From the NCBI RefSeq assembly GCF_001418015.1, contig NZ_LIQG01000026.1:310001-374000 (forward strand): DNA of 64,000 nt, written 5' to 3'. The notes below the pieces were generated by a model that made no database searches, was not told where the DNA came from, and saw only the letters and a list, made by a program, of their open reading frames with translations. Shown piece by piece: positions 45,933 to 54,741 of this stretch. Made by a program: the position numbers and the translations under genes. This DNA comes from Lacinutrix mariniflava. Lineage in GTDB: Bacteria > Bacteroidota > Bacteroidia > Flavobacteriales > Flavobacteriaceae. Position 1 is the first letter of the stretch. Each line of letters begins with the position of its first letter.

Positions 45933-46937
45933 ATGAGCAGTGAAAAAGAAGCAAAATTAAAAGCATTAAAGCTAACTTTAGACAAATTAGACAAAGCTTA
46001 CGGAAAAGGAACAGTAATGAAAATGAGTGATGCTGCAATTGTAGACATCGAAGCTATACCTTCTGGTTCTTTAGGTTTAGATATTGCTTTAGGCGTTGGT
46101 GGTTACCCAAGAGGCCGTGTTATTGAAATATATGGACCAGAATCTTCTGGTAAAACAACATTAACATTACATGCTATTGCTGAAGCACAAAAAGCAGGAG
46201 GTATTGCCGCATTTATTGATGCAGAGCATGCTTTCGATCGTTTTTATGCTGAAAAACTTGGCGTTGACATAGATAATTTAATTATTTCTCAACCAGATAA
46301 TGGTGAGCAAGCTTTAGAAATTACCGATAATTTAATTCGTTCTGGTGCTATTGATATTGTAGTAATTGATTCTGTTGCTGCATTAACACCTAAAAGCGAA
46401 ATTGAAGGTGAAATGGGTGACAGTAAAATGGGATTACATGCGCGTTTAATGTCTCAAGCCTTAAGAAAATTAACGGCTTCAATTAGTAAAACTAATTGTA
46501 CTGTAATATTTATTAACCAATTACGTGAAAAGATTGGTGTAATGTTTGGTAATCCTGAAACAACAACTGGTGGTAACGCCCTTAAGTTTTACGCTTCAGT
46601 ACGTTTAGATATTAGACGATCTACTCAAATTAAGAGTACAGATGGTGCTGTATTAGGTAACAAAACAAGAGTTAAAGTTGTTAAAAACAAAGTAGCTCCT
46701 CCTTTTAAACTTGCCGAATTCGATATTATGTATGGAGAAGGTGTAAGTAAAGTTGGTGAGATTTTAGATGTAGCAGTAGAAAAAGAAATTGTTAAAAAAG
46801 CGGGTTCTTGGTTTAGCTATGGCGATACTAAATTAGGACAAGGTAGAGATGCTGTAAAAGCAATAATAAAAGATAATCCAGAGCTTTTTGACGAATTAGA
46901 ACAAAAAATAAAACAAGCCATTAAAGACGATATGTAA
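45933..46937 (+). CDS. recA: Recombinase RecA
   Basis: A 334-residue ATPase that forms filaments on single-stranded DNA for recombination and SOS signalling. Walker A GPESSGKT (68-75), Walker B region [12 protein letters not shown], the L1/L2 loops (including [28 protein letters not shown]) and the C-terminal basic/acidic tail are intact. Slightly shorter than E. coli RecA (353) as usual in Bacteroidota. It is followed by a clear terminator. I cannot place a LexA box. Confidence 0.98.
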   Translation: MSSEKEAKLKALKLTLDKLDKAYGKGTVMKMSDAAIVDIEAIPSGSLGLDIALGVGGYPRGRVIEIYGPESSGKTTLTLHAIAEAQKAGGIAAFIDAEHAFDRFYAEKLGVDIDNLIISQPDNGEQALEITDNLIRSGAIDIVVIDSVAALTPKSEIEGEMGDSKMGLHARLMSQALRKLTASISKTNCTVIFINQLREKIGVMFGNPETTTGGNALKFYASVRLDIRRSTQIKSTDGAVLGNKTRVKVVKNKVAPPFKLAEFDIMYGEGVSKVGEILDVAVEKEIVKKAGSWFSYGDTKLGQGRDAVKAIIKDNPELFDELEQKIKQAIKDDM

Positions 46938-46972
46938 TCGAGATAATAACTGTTTTAACTTTCTAACAAATT

Positions 46973-46999
46973 ATAAATCCCGATTTTTTCGGGATTTAT
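46973..46999 (+). terminator. Terminator after recA
   Basis: An 11-bp perfect stem (ATAAATCCCGA / TCGGGATTTAT) around a T loop, followed by T-rich sequence. 35 bases after the recA stop. Confidence 0.82.
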
Positions 47000-47075
47000 T
47001 TGTTTTTAGACGCAACCTTTTATAAACTTTTGCATCTACCTTTAAATACACGTTTTAAGTTACAGAGTAAAAAAA

Positions 47076-47483
47076 ATGAAAAAAGCACTTATTTTATTAG
47101 TTGGTTTAATATTGTTTTCTTGTAGTTCAAATGATGATTCTCTTTATAACTACCAAGACCCAATGCCTATTGAGCTAGTAGATTTACCCGAAGAATTTAT
47201 TTTAAATGAAGAATATGAAATTACTATTACATACTTAAAACCGACAACGTGCCATGTTTTTAATGATATTTTATACCAAGAGGATAATAATATTAGTACG
47301 GTTATTGTAATAGGAACAGTTTTTCAAAATAATGGAAATTGTACAGATTTAAACACAGAATCTCAAGCTAGCTTTAACTTTACAGCGAATAATATCGGTT
47401 CTTATATTTTTAAATTTTGGAAAGGACTAGATGACAACGGAGAGGATATTTATTTAATTGTAGAAGTTCCAGTAGTAAACTAA
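47076..47483 (+). CDS. Small lipoprotein upstream of sigma factor
   Basis: A 135-residue lipoprotein: signal peptide ending LFSCSSNDDS (lipobox Cys, acidic surface-export type). The mature part is a single beta-sandwich-like domain (LNEEYEITITYLKPTTCHVF, ASFNFTANNIGSYIFKFW) with two more Cys. No family recognised. It lies 25 bases before the ECF sigma factor in the same direction, so it may be part of that regulon or unit, but this is only suggested by spacing. Confidence 0.75.
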   Translation: MKKALILLVGLILFSCSSNDDSLYNYQDPMPIELVDLPEEFILNEEYEITITYLKPTTCHVFNDILYQEDNNISTVIVIGTVFQNNGNCTDLNTESQASFNFTANNIGSYIFKFWKGLDDNGEDIYLIVEVPVVN

Positions 47484-47508
47484 TTATTAACTAACACGTA
47501 AATTAAAT

Positions 47509-48054
47509 TTGAGTTTAGACCAACTCATACATAATTGTAAGATTAATGATACTAAAGCACAAGGCGAATTATATAAACTCTTTTCGAGTAAATTATTTTC
47601 TTTATGCTTGAAGTATTCACGAAACTATGCTGAAGCAGAAGATAATTTGCAAGATGCATTTGTTACTATTTTTAAAAAAATAGAACAGTATAAAAATAAA
47701 GGTTCTTTTGAAGGCTGGCTAAAACGAATTACCATAAATACTGCATTACAATGCTACAGAACGCAAGGCGTTTTTGATATTGTAAACGAACATTTAATTG
47801 AGGATGATTCTATTACAGTAGAAGATGAAGATGATATTTCTATAGATTATCTATTGCAAATCATTCAAGAACTGCCAGATCGTTATCGTCTAGTTTTTAA
47901 CCTATATGTTTTAGACGGTTATTCTCACAAAGATGTTGCAGATTTACTTAAAATAACAATAGGAACTTCAAAATCTAATCTTGCAAGGGCTAGACAGATA
48001 TTAAAAGATAAAATAACAGAATATAAAACGGGATTAAATTCTCAATCTTTATAA
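47509..48054 (+). CDS. ECF RNA polymerase sigma factor
   Basis: A 181-residue group 4 sigma factor. Region 2 is RNYAEAEDNLQDAFVTIFKK, region 4 LPDRYRLVFNLYVLDGYSHKDVADLL. The start is TTG, since the frame is closed by a TAA 19 bases upstream and there is no earlier Met. The gene product probably recognises its own promoter. It is followed with a one-base overlap by a membrane anti-sigma-like gene, so sigma and regulator are co-translated. Confidence 0.92.
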   Translation: MSLDQLIHNCKINDTKAQGELYKLFSSKLFSLCLKYSRNYAEAEDNLQDAFVTIFKKIEQYKNKGSFEGWLKRITINTALQCYRTQGVFDIVNEHLIEDDSITVEDEDDISIDYLLQIIQELPDRYRLVFNLYVLDGYSHKDVADLLKITIGTSKSNLARARQILKDKITEYKTGLNSQSL

Positions 48055-49745
48055 TGAGCGATAAAAAACACATAGACAGGCTTTTTCAGGAAAAATTCAA
48101 GGATTTTGAAGCCAAGCCACAGGCTAATGTTTGGGATGGGATTCAAAGCAAAATGGAACATCCAAAAGAAAAAACTAAAACCGTTTTACCTTTCTGGCTG
48201 CGCTTCGCAAGTATAGCAGCTGCATTATTTTTATTACTCGCCATTGGGAATTTATTTCTTGATGATGAAGGAACCGAAAACAAAACTATTATTGTAAAAG
48301 GTAAGACAGATACTAAACGTGAGCATATTAATTCTAATACAGAAAAAAATATAACAACTAATCTCTCAACTGAAAGTCAAAACTCTTCTGAAGATACTAA
48401 TAATAACCTTATAGAAAATGAATCTATAGACGCCGCAACTATTGTAACAAATGATTCAGAAAGAAATACCGTTTTAGAGACAGTTAAAAAGAAAGCTAGT
48501 AACCTAAAATCTAATTCACCACACCAAAAAGGCGAATTAAAAGAAAATGAGAATAACACCAACATCTCTTTAGCTAAAAACACTAATACAAATAACATTA
48601 ATAGCAAGTCTAGTACCGTTAGTGCAAATTCAGAAAAAGACAATGTTTTAAGTGCATCTAATAATTTGCAGAGGTATGCGCAAAGTAACTCTGTAGATAA
48701 AACAAAAACTAATGCTACTAATAATGGAAAATCAGATAAAACTGCCAACACCAACAATAATGAATCAAGCAATTCAGTAAGTAGCAAAAACTTTAATAAT
48801 AAGAATAATATTATAAATAACACCTTAAATAAAACAAACATTAAAGCAGATAACGTTTTAGACAATAATAACAAGTCTTCGGATGCAGTTGCTGCAACAA
48901 CAAATAGTGAAAAGGAAAAAGAAGAAGAAAAACTGATGGAACAAGACAGCGCAAACTCGTCTAATACCATCGAAGAGACTCTTGCCAAGAATGAAGATCT
49001 TGATGAGAAGGAAGAAGAGAAAGTAAACAGGTGGTCGTTAAGTGCAAATGCTGCACCTGTTTATTATAACACTCTTGGCAAAGGTTCTCACATTGACGAT
49101 CAATTTATTGACAACCCTAAGAATGGAGAAATTAACACTAGTTATGGTATTAATGTTGGCTATATTTTAAGTGATAAATTAAAAATTCGTTCAGGAATTA
49201 ATAAATTAAATTTAAGCTATGATACCGCAAATGTAATTGTCTATGAAAATGTAGCAAATACACCTAGTAGCTCTCCTTTACGTACTATTAATTTCACCCC
49301 AAATAGCCAAGGTCAAAATATTTCTGTTTTAAGCACAAATAGCTTAGCAGTTCAGCAAATTAGCAGTGTTATTAACGATAATTTAAATGCTGCACTAAGT
49401 CAACGATTAAGCTATTTAGAAGTGCCTTTAGAGCTTGAATATGCAGTTGTTAGGAATCGCTTTGAATTAAACTTAATTAGCGGCTTTAGCACCTTCTTTT
49501 TAAATGATAACGAAGTTGTAACAGAAGTAGAGGATAGAAAAACAAAAATTGGAGAGGCTAATAATGTAAATAATATAAGCTTTAGTGCAAATGCAGGGAT
49601 AGGTATAGGTTATAAATTTAGCAATGCTATTAAATTTAATTTAGAACCAACTTTTAAATACCAAATTAATGCCTACAGCGAAACCTCGGGTAATTTTAAA
49701 CCATATATTATTGGTGTGTATACTGGTATTAGCTACAAATTTTAA
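48054..49745 (+). CDS. Candidate dual-membrane-spanning anti-sigma factor
   Basis: A 563-residue protein with three parts. N-terminal cytosolic segment (1-47) with FKDFEAKPQANVWDGIQSKM, typical of Bacteroidota anti-sigma regions. One inner-membrane helix (48-69; FASIAAALFLLLAIGNLF). A low-complexity Asn/Ser/Lys/Glu-rich linker of about 250 residues. A C-terminal outer-membrane beta-barrel domain (about 326-563) ending GISYKF with the final Phe signature. The layout would join inner and outer membranes, like the dual membrane-spanning anti-sigma factors described in Bacteroides thetaiotaomicron. Coupled to the sigma gene. Confidence 0.85.
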   Translation: MSDKKHIDRLFQEKFKDFEAKPQANVWDGIQSKMEHPKEKTKTVLPFWLRFASIAAALFLLLAIGNLFLDDEGTENKTIIVKGKTDTKREHINSNTEKNITTNLSTESQNSSEDTNNNLIENESIDAATIVTNDSERNTVLETVKKKASNLKSNSPHQKGELKENENNTNISLAKNTNTNNINSKSSTVSANSEKDNVLSASNNLQRYAQSNSVDKTKTNATNNGKSDKTANTNNNESSNSVSSKNFNNKNNIINNTLNKTNIKADNVLDNNNKSSDAVAATTNSEKEKEEEKLMEQDSANSSNTIEETLAKNEDLDEKEEEKVNRWSLSANAAPVYYNTLGKGSHIDDQFIDNPKNGEINTSYGINVGYILSDKLKIRSGINKLNLSYDTANVIVYENVANTPSSSPLRTINFTPNSQGQNISVLSTNSLAVQQISSVINDNLNAALSQRLSYLEVPLELEYAVVRNRFELNLISGFSTFFLNDNEVVTEVEDRKTKIGEANNVNNISFSANAGIGIGYKFSNAIKFNLEPTFKYQINAYSETSGNFKPYIIGVYTGISYKF

Positions 49746-49820
49746 GTTAAGTTAAGTTGTTTAGTTGGTTGGCTAGAGTTACATAGTATCTTATTGAAAT
49801 GAGAGTCCAATAATTATTTA

Positions 49821-49853
49821 AAAGCTACTCTGTGCCAAGAGTGGCTTTTTTTT
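49821..49853 (+). terminator. Terminator after sigma/anti-sigma genes
   Basis: AAGCTACTCT pairs with AGAGTGGCTT (one T-G wobble) around GTGCCA, followed by eight T. Ends the plus-strand unit. Confidence 0.78.
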
Positions 49854-49904
49854 ATAGTCTAGAATAGAATTCTAAATTTTAAAAAATCTCAATTTTTTGC
49901 AAAT

Positions 49905-49976
49905 AAAAAAGGTGAACGAGAGTTCACCTTTTTTGCCCCAAATCTACCATGAACTTAACCTACTTATGTTATGGTA
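49905..49976 (-). ncRNA. Candidate small RNA of about 72 nt
   Basis: On the minus strand an exact -7 box (TATATTTG, 49988-49981) is followed after about 5 bases by a hairpin with TACCAT/ATGGTA arms (49976-49971 and 49950-49945) and inner AAC/GTT pairs. A short GATTTGGGG single-stranded segment and a strong terminator hairpin (GGTGAAC/GTTCACC with A and T tracts, 49935-49905) follow. There is no ORF of note. The compact promoter-hairpin-linker-terminator plan is that of a small regulatory RNA. No family is assigned. Confidence 0.5.
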
Positions 49977-49980
49977 AGCT

Positions 49981-49988
49981 CAAATATA
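49981..49988 (-). promoter_or_regulatory. -7 element of candidate small RNA
   Basis: An exact TATATTTG on the minus strand, directly before the putative RNA. No good -33 TTTG at the standard distance; a partial ATTG lies 12 bases upstream. Confidence 0.45.
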
Positions 49989-50140
49989 ACAAAGAGTTTT
50001 CAATAAAATTGTTTTTTTAGATAAATGGTAAATATATCTGATGAATTACACTTAGTCGATGATCTCGAATAAATTGATATTCAATTAGATAAAGTGCGAC
50101 TTCATTTTATTGAGATAAAACGAAAATATTATTAAACATA

Positions 50141-50175
50141 AAAAAAAAGCCGAACAAAAGTTCAGCTTTTTTTTT
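50141..50175 (-). terminator. Terminator after purF-like gene
   Basis: AAAGCCGAAC pairs with GTTCAGCTTT (one C-A mismatch) around AAAA, with long A and T tracts on both sides; on the minus strand it follows the purF stop by about 40 bases. It separates purF from the candidate small RNA. Confidence 0.8.
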
Positions 50176-50217
50176 TACAAATTTATATTATAGATAACTA
50201 CTTAGAACATGTACTAA

Positions 50218-52116
50218 TTAATAAGCACGTTCTTTATTCCCTTCGAAAAAATTAATAAATGCTCTATTTACAACTCGGTTTCCTCCCACTGTTGGATAGT
50301 CTCCCGTAAAATACCAATCTCCTAAATTTTTAGGACATGCTTTATGTAAATTCTCAACCGATTGGAAAATAATTTCCACTTCTGCATTTACAGATTCATC
50401 ACTTAAAAGTTCAGATATTTTAGCCGAAATTTCTTCTGGTGTAAATTGATTATAAATTTCATTTACAAAATTCTTCACCTCCTTATCTGGTAAATCTACT
50501 TGCGCTATACATTTATGATAAACAGTTTCTACTAAATCGTATTTATTATTATCCTTTAACAGCTCTAACGCGGCATTAAAAGCTACTAATGTTTCTAGAT
50601 TAGCCATATCAATACCATAGCAATCTGGAAAACGAATTTGCGGTGCCGAAGAAACAACTACTATTTTTTTAGGATGCAATCTATCCATCATTTTAATAAT
50701 ACTCTTCTTAAGCGTTGTCCCACGAACAATACTATCGTCAATAATAACAAGATTATCTGTTCTTTTGATTACACCATAAGTAACATCATAAACATGTGCT
50801 ACTAAATCGTCTCTACTACTATCTTCTGTAATAAAGGTTCTTAACTTAACATCTTTAATTGCTATTTTCTCTATACGAGGTCTTTCTTTTAAAATATCGA
50901 TAACCTCCTGCTTAGTAAGCTTACCATCACCGTTTAATATCGCCTGCGTTTTACGCTCATTAAGATGCTCTTCAACAGTTTCAATCATTCCATAAAAAGA
51001 AGTCTCCGCCGTATTTGGAATATACGAGAACACAGAGTTTGCTGTATCGTTATCAATGGCTTTTAAAACTTCTGGCATTAATAGTCTACCAAGCATTTTA
51101 CGCTCTTGATAAATCTCTGCATCACTACCTCTCGAAAAATATACACGTTCGAAAGAACATGCTTTACGCTCTAAAGGTTCAAGTATTTTCTCAATAGCAA
51201 CTTCTCCAGATTTTTTAGTAATAATAGCATGACCAGGATCTAACTCCTTTACATCATCAAACTCTACATTAAATACTGTTTGAATTACTGGTCTTTCTGA
51301 AGCTACAACAACAACCTCATCATCCTTATAATAATAAGCTGGACGAATACCAGATGGATCTCTTAACACAAAAGAATCTCCATGACCTAACATTCCTGCC
51401 ATTGCATAACCACCATCCCAATTTTTAGCAGCTCTTTTAAGTATTTTAGCTACATTTAATCGCTCTGCAATTAATGGTGAGCATTCGCTTTTTTTGTAAC
51501 CTTCTTTTTTTAACTTCTTATAAATCTTACTAACAGCATCATCAAGAAAATGTCCTATTTTCTCCATAATAGTAATAGTATCTGTGTATTCTTTTGGATG
51601 TTGACCAAGTTCTACTAAACTACTAAATAACTCTTTTACATTTGTCATGTTAAAGTTACCCGCAAGAATTAAATTTCTATGCTGCCAGTTGTTTTGACGT
51701 AAAAATGGGTGTACACTTTCCACACTGTTTTTTCCAAAAGTACCGTAACGCACATGCCCTAAAAGCACTTCGCCAATGTATGGTATGTTTTGTTTCTGTA
51801 AAGCAACGTTATCGCTATATTCTGGATGTGCTTCTAATTCATTATTAATACGCTCATTAATTTGAGCAAAAATATCTTGAATTGGTTGTTGTTCAATAGA
51901 GCGGACTCTACTTATATAACGTTCTCCAGGTTTTGTATCTAATTTAATACTTGCAAATCCTGCACCATCTTGTCCACGATTATGCTGTTTTTCCATTAGT
52001 AAATACATTTTATTCACTCCGTAAAAAGCGCTTCCGTATTTTTCCTTGTAAAATTCTAATGGTTTTAAAAGCCTAATATGTGCAATTCCGCACTCGTGTT
52101 TTAAAGCATCACTCAT
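50218..52116 (-). CDS. purF: Amidophosphoribosyltransferase, long Bacteroidota form
   Basis: A 632-residue Ntn glutamine amidotransferase joined to a PRTase domain, catalysing the first step of purine synthesis. The N-terminal nucleophile is Cys9 (KHECGIAHI), exposed after removal of an eight-residue leader. GHVRYGTFGKNSVESVHPF and GNFNMTN are glutaminase motifs; NLVIIDDSIVRGTTLKKSII is the PRPP loop. It is clearly longer than the 470-510-residue canonical PurF, with extra segments, so a divergent paralogue with a related reaction cannot be excluded. Confidence 0.8.
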   Translation of the reverse strand: MSDALKHECGIAHIRLLKPLEFYKEKYGSAFYGVNKMYLLMEKQHNRGQDGAGFASIKLDTKPGERYISRVRSIEQQPIQDIFAQINERINNELEAHPEYSDNVALQKQNIPYIGEVLLGHVRYGTFGKNSVESVHPFLRQNNWQHRNLILAGNFNMTNVKELFSSLVELGQHPKEYTDTITIMEKIGHFLDDAVSKIYKKLKKEGYKKSECSPLIAERLNVAKILKRAAKNWDGGYAMAGMLGHGDSFVLRDPSGIRPAYYYKDDEVVVVASERPVIQTVFNVEFDDVKELDPGHAIITKKSGEVAIEKILEPLERKACSFERVYFSRGSDAEIYQERKMLGRLLMPEVLKAIDNDTANSVFSYIPNTAETSFYGMIETVEEHLNERKTQAILNGDGKLTKQEVIDILKERPRIEKIAIKDVKLRTFITEDSSRDDLVAHVYDVTYGVIKRTDNLVIIDDSIVRGTTLKKSIIKMMDRLHPKKIVVVSSAPQIRFPDCYGIDMANLETLVAFNAALELLKDNNKYDLVETVYHKCIAQVDLPDKEVKNFVNEIYNQFTPEEISAKISELLSDESVNAEVEIIFQSVENLHKACPKNLGDWYFTGDYPTVGGNRVVNRAFINFFEGNKERAY

Positions 52117-52174
52117 TGTTGTTGTGTTATTGAGAGTTGTGTGTTAATTATAATTTCTTACTAGTATATTAGAA

Positions 52175-52203
52175 TAAAAAACGCGCTCTAAAAGAGCGCG
52201 TTA
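52175..52203 (-). terminator. Terminator after pfkB
   Basis: AACGCGCTC / GAGCGCGTT with a TTTA loop; on the minus strand six T follow. It lies directly after the pfkB stop, so pfkB and purF have separate transcripts despite their common direction. Confidence 0.85.
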
Positions 52204-52206
52204 ATT

Positions 52207-53136
52207 TTATTTCAATTCGATTTCAAATTGCGTTAAATCCTTAAATTGCTGCAAGCGCTTGTGAACTTCCTCATCTGTAAGTGTTAACATACGTTCGGTT
52301 CCAAATTTCTCTACACAAAAGGACGCTAGCGTACTTCCGTAGATTACTGCATTCTTCATATTCTCAAAAGAGATATCACCTGTTTTTGCTAAATAACCAG
52401 CAAAACCACCAGCAAAAGTATCTCCAGCTCCCGTAGGATCGAAAACTTCTTCTAAAGGTAATGCAGGTGCATAAAACATATTATTATCATGAAACAATAA
52501 AGCACCATGTTCTCCTTTTTTAATCACTACGTATTTTGGTCCCATTTCATGAATTTTGCGAGCCGCAACAACTAAAGAGTATTCTCCAGTTAATTGTCTT
52601 GCTTCTTCATCGTTAATGGTAATAACATCTACGTTCTTAATAACCGAAAGCAAATCGTCTAATGCGATATCCATCCAGAAATTCATTGTATCTAAAATAG
52701 CCAACTTTGGCTTTTTATTCATTTGGTCTAATACACCTTGTTGCACCATTGGATGTAAGTTTCCAAGCATTACAATTTCGGCATCCTTATATGCTTCTGG
52801 CACAACTGGATTAAAATGCTCTAATACATTTAGCTCTGTCGCTAAGGTATCTCGAGAATTCATATCGTTATGGTATTTTCCACTCCAAAAGAAAGTTTTA
52901 CCGTCTTTTACAATTTCTATACCTTCAATATCTACACCTCTATCAGTTAAAAGATCTAAATATTCCTGCGGAAAATCTCCTCCTACAACAGATACTGCAG
53001 CAGAATCTACATTATCAAAATTTGAAGCTGACAAACCAATATAAGTTGCTGCTCCTCCAAGGATTTTATCCGTTTTACCAAATGGTGTTTCAATAGCATC
53101 GAAAGCTACTGTACCTACTATTACTAATTTGCTCAT
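52207..53136 (-). CDS. PfkB family sugar or nucleoside kinase
   Basis: A 309-residue ribokinase-type enzyme. The N-terminus MSKLVIVGTVAFDAIETPFGK and GGAATYIGLSASNF are typical, and the anion hole DPTGAGDTFAGGFAGYL is intact with catalytic Asp. Substrate is not defined by sequence: adenosine, ribose or a related sugar are possible, and the setting next to purF suggests a purine or ribose role. It is preceded by an exact -7 box. Confidence 0.88.
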   Translation of the reverse strand: MSKLVIVGTVAFDAIETPFGKTDKILGGAATYIGLSASNFDNVDSAAVSVVGGDFPQEYLDLLTDRGVDIEGIEIVKDGKTFFWSGKYHNDMNSRDTLATELNVLEHFNPVVPEAYKDAEIVMLGNLHPMVQQGVLDQMNKKPKLAILDTMNFWMDIALDDLLSVIKNVDVITINDEEARQLTGEYSLVVAARKIHEMGPKYVVIKKGEHGALLFHDNNMFYAPALPLEEVFDPTGAGDTFAGGFAGYLAKTGDISFENMKNAVIYGSTLASFCVEKFGTERMLTLTDEEVHKRLQQFKDLTQFEIELK

Positions 53137-53159
53137 AAAGCGTTCTTAAAATTAAAGTG

Positions 53160-53167
53160 CAAATATA
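53160..53167 (-). promoter_or_regulatory. -7 promoter element for pfkB
   Basis: An exact TATATTTG on the minus strand, 24 bases before the pfkB start. Confidence 0.5.
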
Positions 53168-53337
53168 GGTTTTTTAGTCGCATTTTTTTTAATTTCCTTT
53201 CGGAATAAAATTGAAATAACTTTGAAATAAATTTATAGATATTAGCAATTCACTTATAAAATAGAACAGTTCACTATTCTTTATTTTTTTTGAGGCTGTA
53301 AATCAAGGATGTTTGCTTTGAATTAATAAAACTTGAT

Positions 53338-54741
53338 ATGAAAAAATTAAAAAAGGCTTTTGTTTATGCGTTGATTGTAACTGTTGTAATTAATGGGATT
53401 GGTTCTCTAATTAACATACTTATTTATGACTTAAACAAAGCCATTGTAGATATATTATATATTGCTCCAGTAAGTTTTCCTTTATTTTTCGTTCCTTGTT
53501 TCTTTTCAGTAATATATTTTAGAGATACTCTTTTTAAAAACGTGAATACTACAATTAAACCTATCTTAAAACCAGTATTGTTTTCTTTTATAATTATACT
53601 AGTATTGGTTTTGATAGTTATGAATTTAAAAAAGGGTTTTAATATATCATACTTAACAAGTACAGCATTGCCAAACGCTGTATTTGCTATTATAATAAGT
53701 TTGTTCAGTACGCTAGTTTTGTTCCTTTTAAACAAACCACATACAAAAACACTTAATGAAATCAACACTAAACCATCTATTACTGTTGCTTTAATTCATT
53801 TTTTTTGGGTAACACTAGCATATTTTTCACTAATAACCTTTAATAATTCTTCTTTTGCAAAATTTCATATTCTTTTCAATACCTTTATTAGTGGACTTTT
53901 GGTGGTTCTATTTGTTTATTTTTCTCTTCAACATGTCATCAATAAAGCAAAAAGCAAATATTGGATTATAGCTATTTATATAATTGCAACTTTTGTTATT
54001 CCTTCCATTTTATCGCTAATAAATTCAAATATTACTTTTGAAATTTTCGTAATAAAAATTAAGGTGTTTCTCTCGGTTTCGACACCATATTTCTTATTCT
54101 TGACATTAGTTATTCATACATATTACATTTATTTAAAGAACAAAAGCGAAAAACAAAACCTAAAACAAATTGGAGTTGAAGCATCTTTAAAATACCAACA
54201 GTTAAAGTCGCAAATAAGTCCACATTTTTTATTCAATAACATTAGTGTTTTAACTGGTTTAATTGAAGAAGACAAAGAAAAGGCCATTAGGTTTTCAGAA
54301 GATTTATCTAAAGTTTATCGCTACTTCTTAGACCAAGAAACTCAAGATTTAGTAACTTTAAAAGACGAAATTTCTTTTGCAGATAAGTATATAGCATTAT
54401 TAAAAGTGCGATTCGAAAATGCTTTAATTTTTATTAACGAAGTAGAAGAGAATGAAGCGTTTTATATTTTACCAATGGCTTTGCAACAAGTATTAGAAAA
54501 TGTTGTAAAACACAACGAACTAAGTATAGAAAACCCAATAGCAATAACGCTATCTGTTAAAAATGATTTTTTAATAATTTCTAACACTTTACATCCTAAG
54601 TTAACAATTGAAACTACTAAACCAACAGGATTAGAAAATATCAAAAATAGATATGCTTATTTTACAGATGAAAAATTGATCATTATTAAAGACGATAATC
54701 TATTCACAATTAAACTACCATTATTAAAACCTGAAGCGTAA
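53338..54741 (+). CDS. LytS-like sensor histidine kinase
   Basis: A 467-residue kinase with about seven to eight N-terminal membrane helices (residues 5-275) and the His_kinase domain of the LytS/YehU type: phospho-acceptor His296 in KSQISPHFLFNNISVL and an ATPase part with LPMALQQVLENVVKHNE and GLENIKNRYAYF. No extracellular ligand domain is seen, so it probably senses in or near the membrane. It overlaps the LytTR regulator by one base. Confidence 0.92.
   Translation: MKKLKKAFVYALIVTVVINGIGSLINILIYDLNKAIVDILYIAPVSFPLFFVPCFFSVIYFRDTLFKNVNTTIKPILKPVLFSFIIILVLVLIVMNLKKGFNISYLTSTALPNAVFAIIISLFSTLVLFLLNKPHTKTLNEINTKPSITVALIHFFWVTLAYFSLITFNNSSFAKFHILFNTFISGLLVVLFVYFSLQHVINKAKSKYWIIAIYIIATFVIPSILSLINSNITFEIFVIKIKVFLSVSTPYFLFLTLVIHTYYIYLKNKSEKQNLKQIGVEASLKYQQLKSQISPHFLFNNISVLTGLIEEDKEKAIRFSEDLSKVYRYFLDQETQDLVTLKDEISFADKYIALLKVRFENALIFINEVEENEAFYILPMALQQVLENVVKHNELSIENPIAITLSVKNDFLIISNTLHPKLTIETTKPTGLENIKNRYAYFTDEKLIIIKDDNLFTIKLPLLKPEA

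Noticed and set aside
48377-48988. 203-codon minus-strand ORF opposite the anti-sigma linker
   Set aside because: It is a shadow of the low-complexity Asn/Ser/Lys region; Leu/Ser-rich with no domain, and the sense gene has clear support.
49950-50023. Short plus-strand ORF starting ATGAACTTAACC
   Set aside because: It lies within the candidate small RNA region in antisense, starts just after a T tract, and has no coding features.
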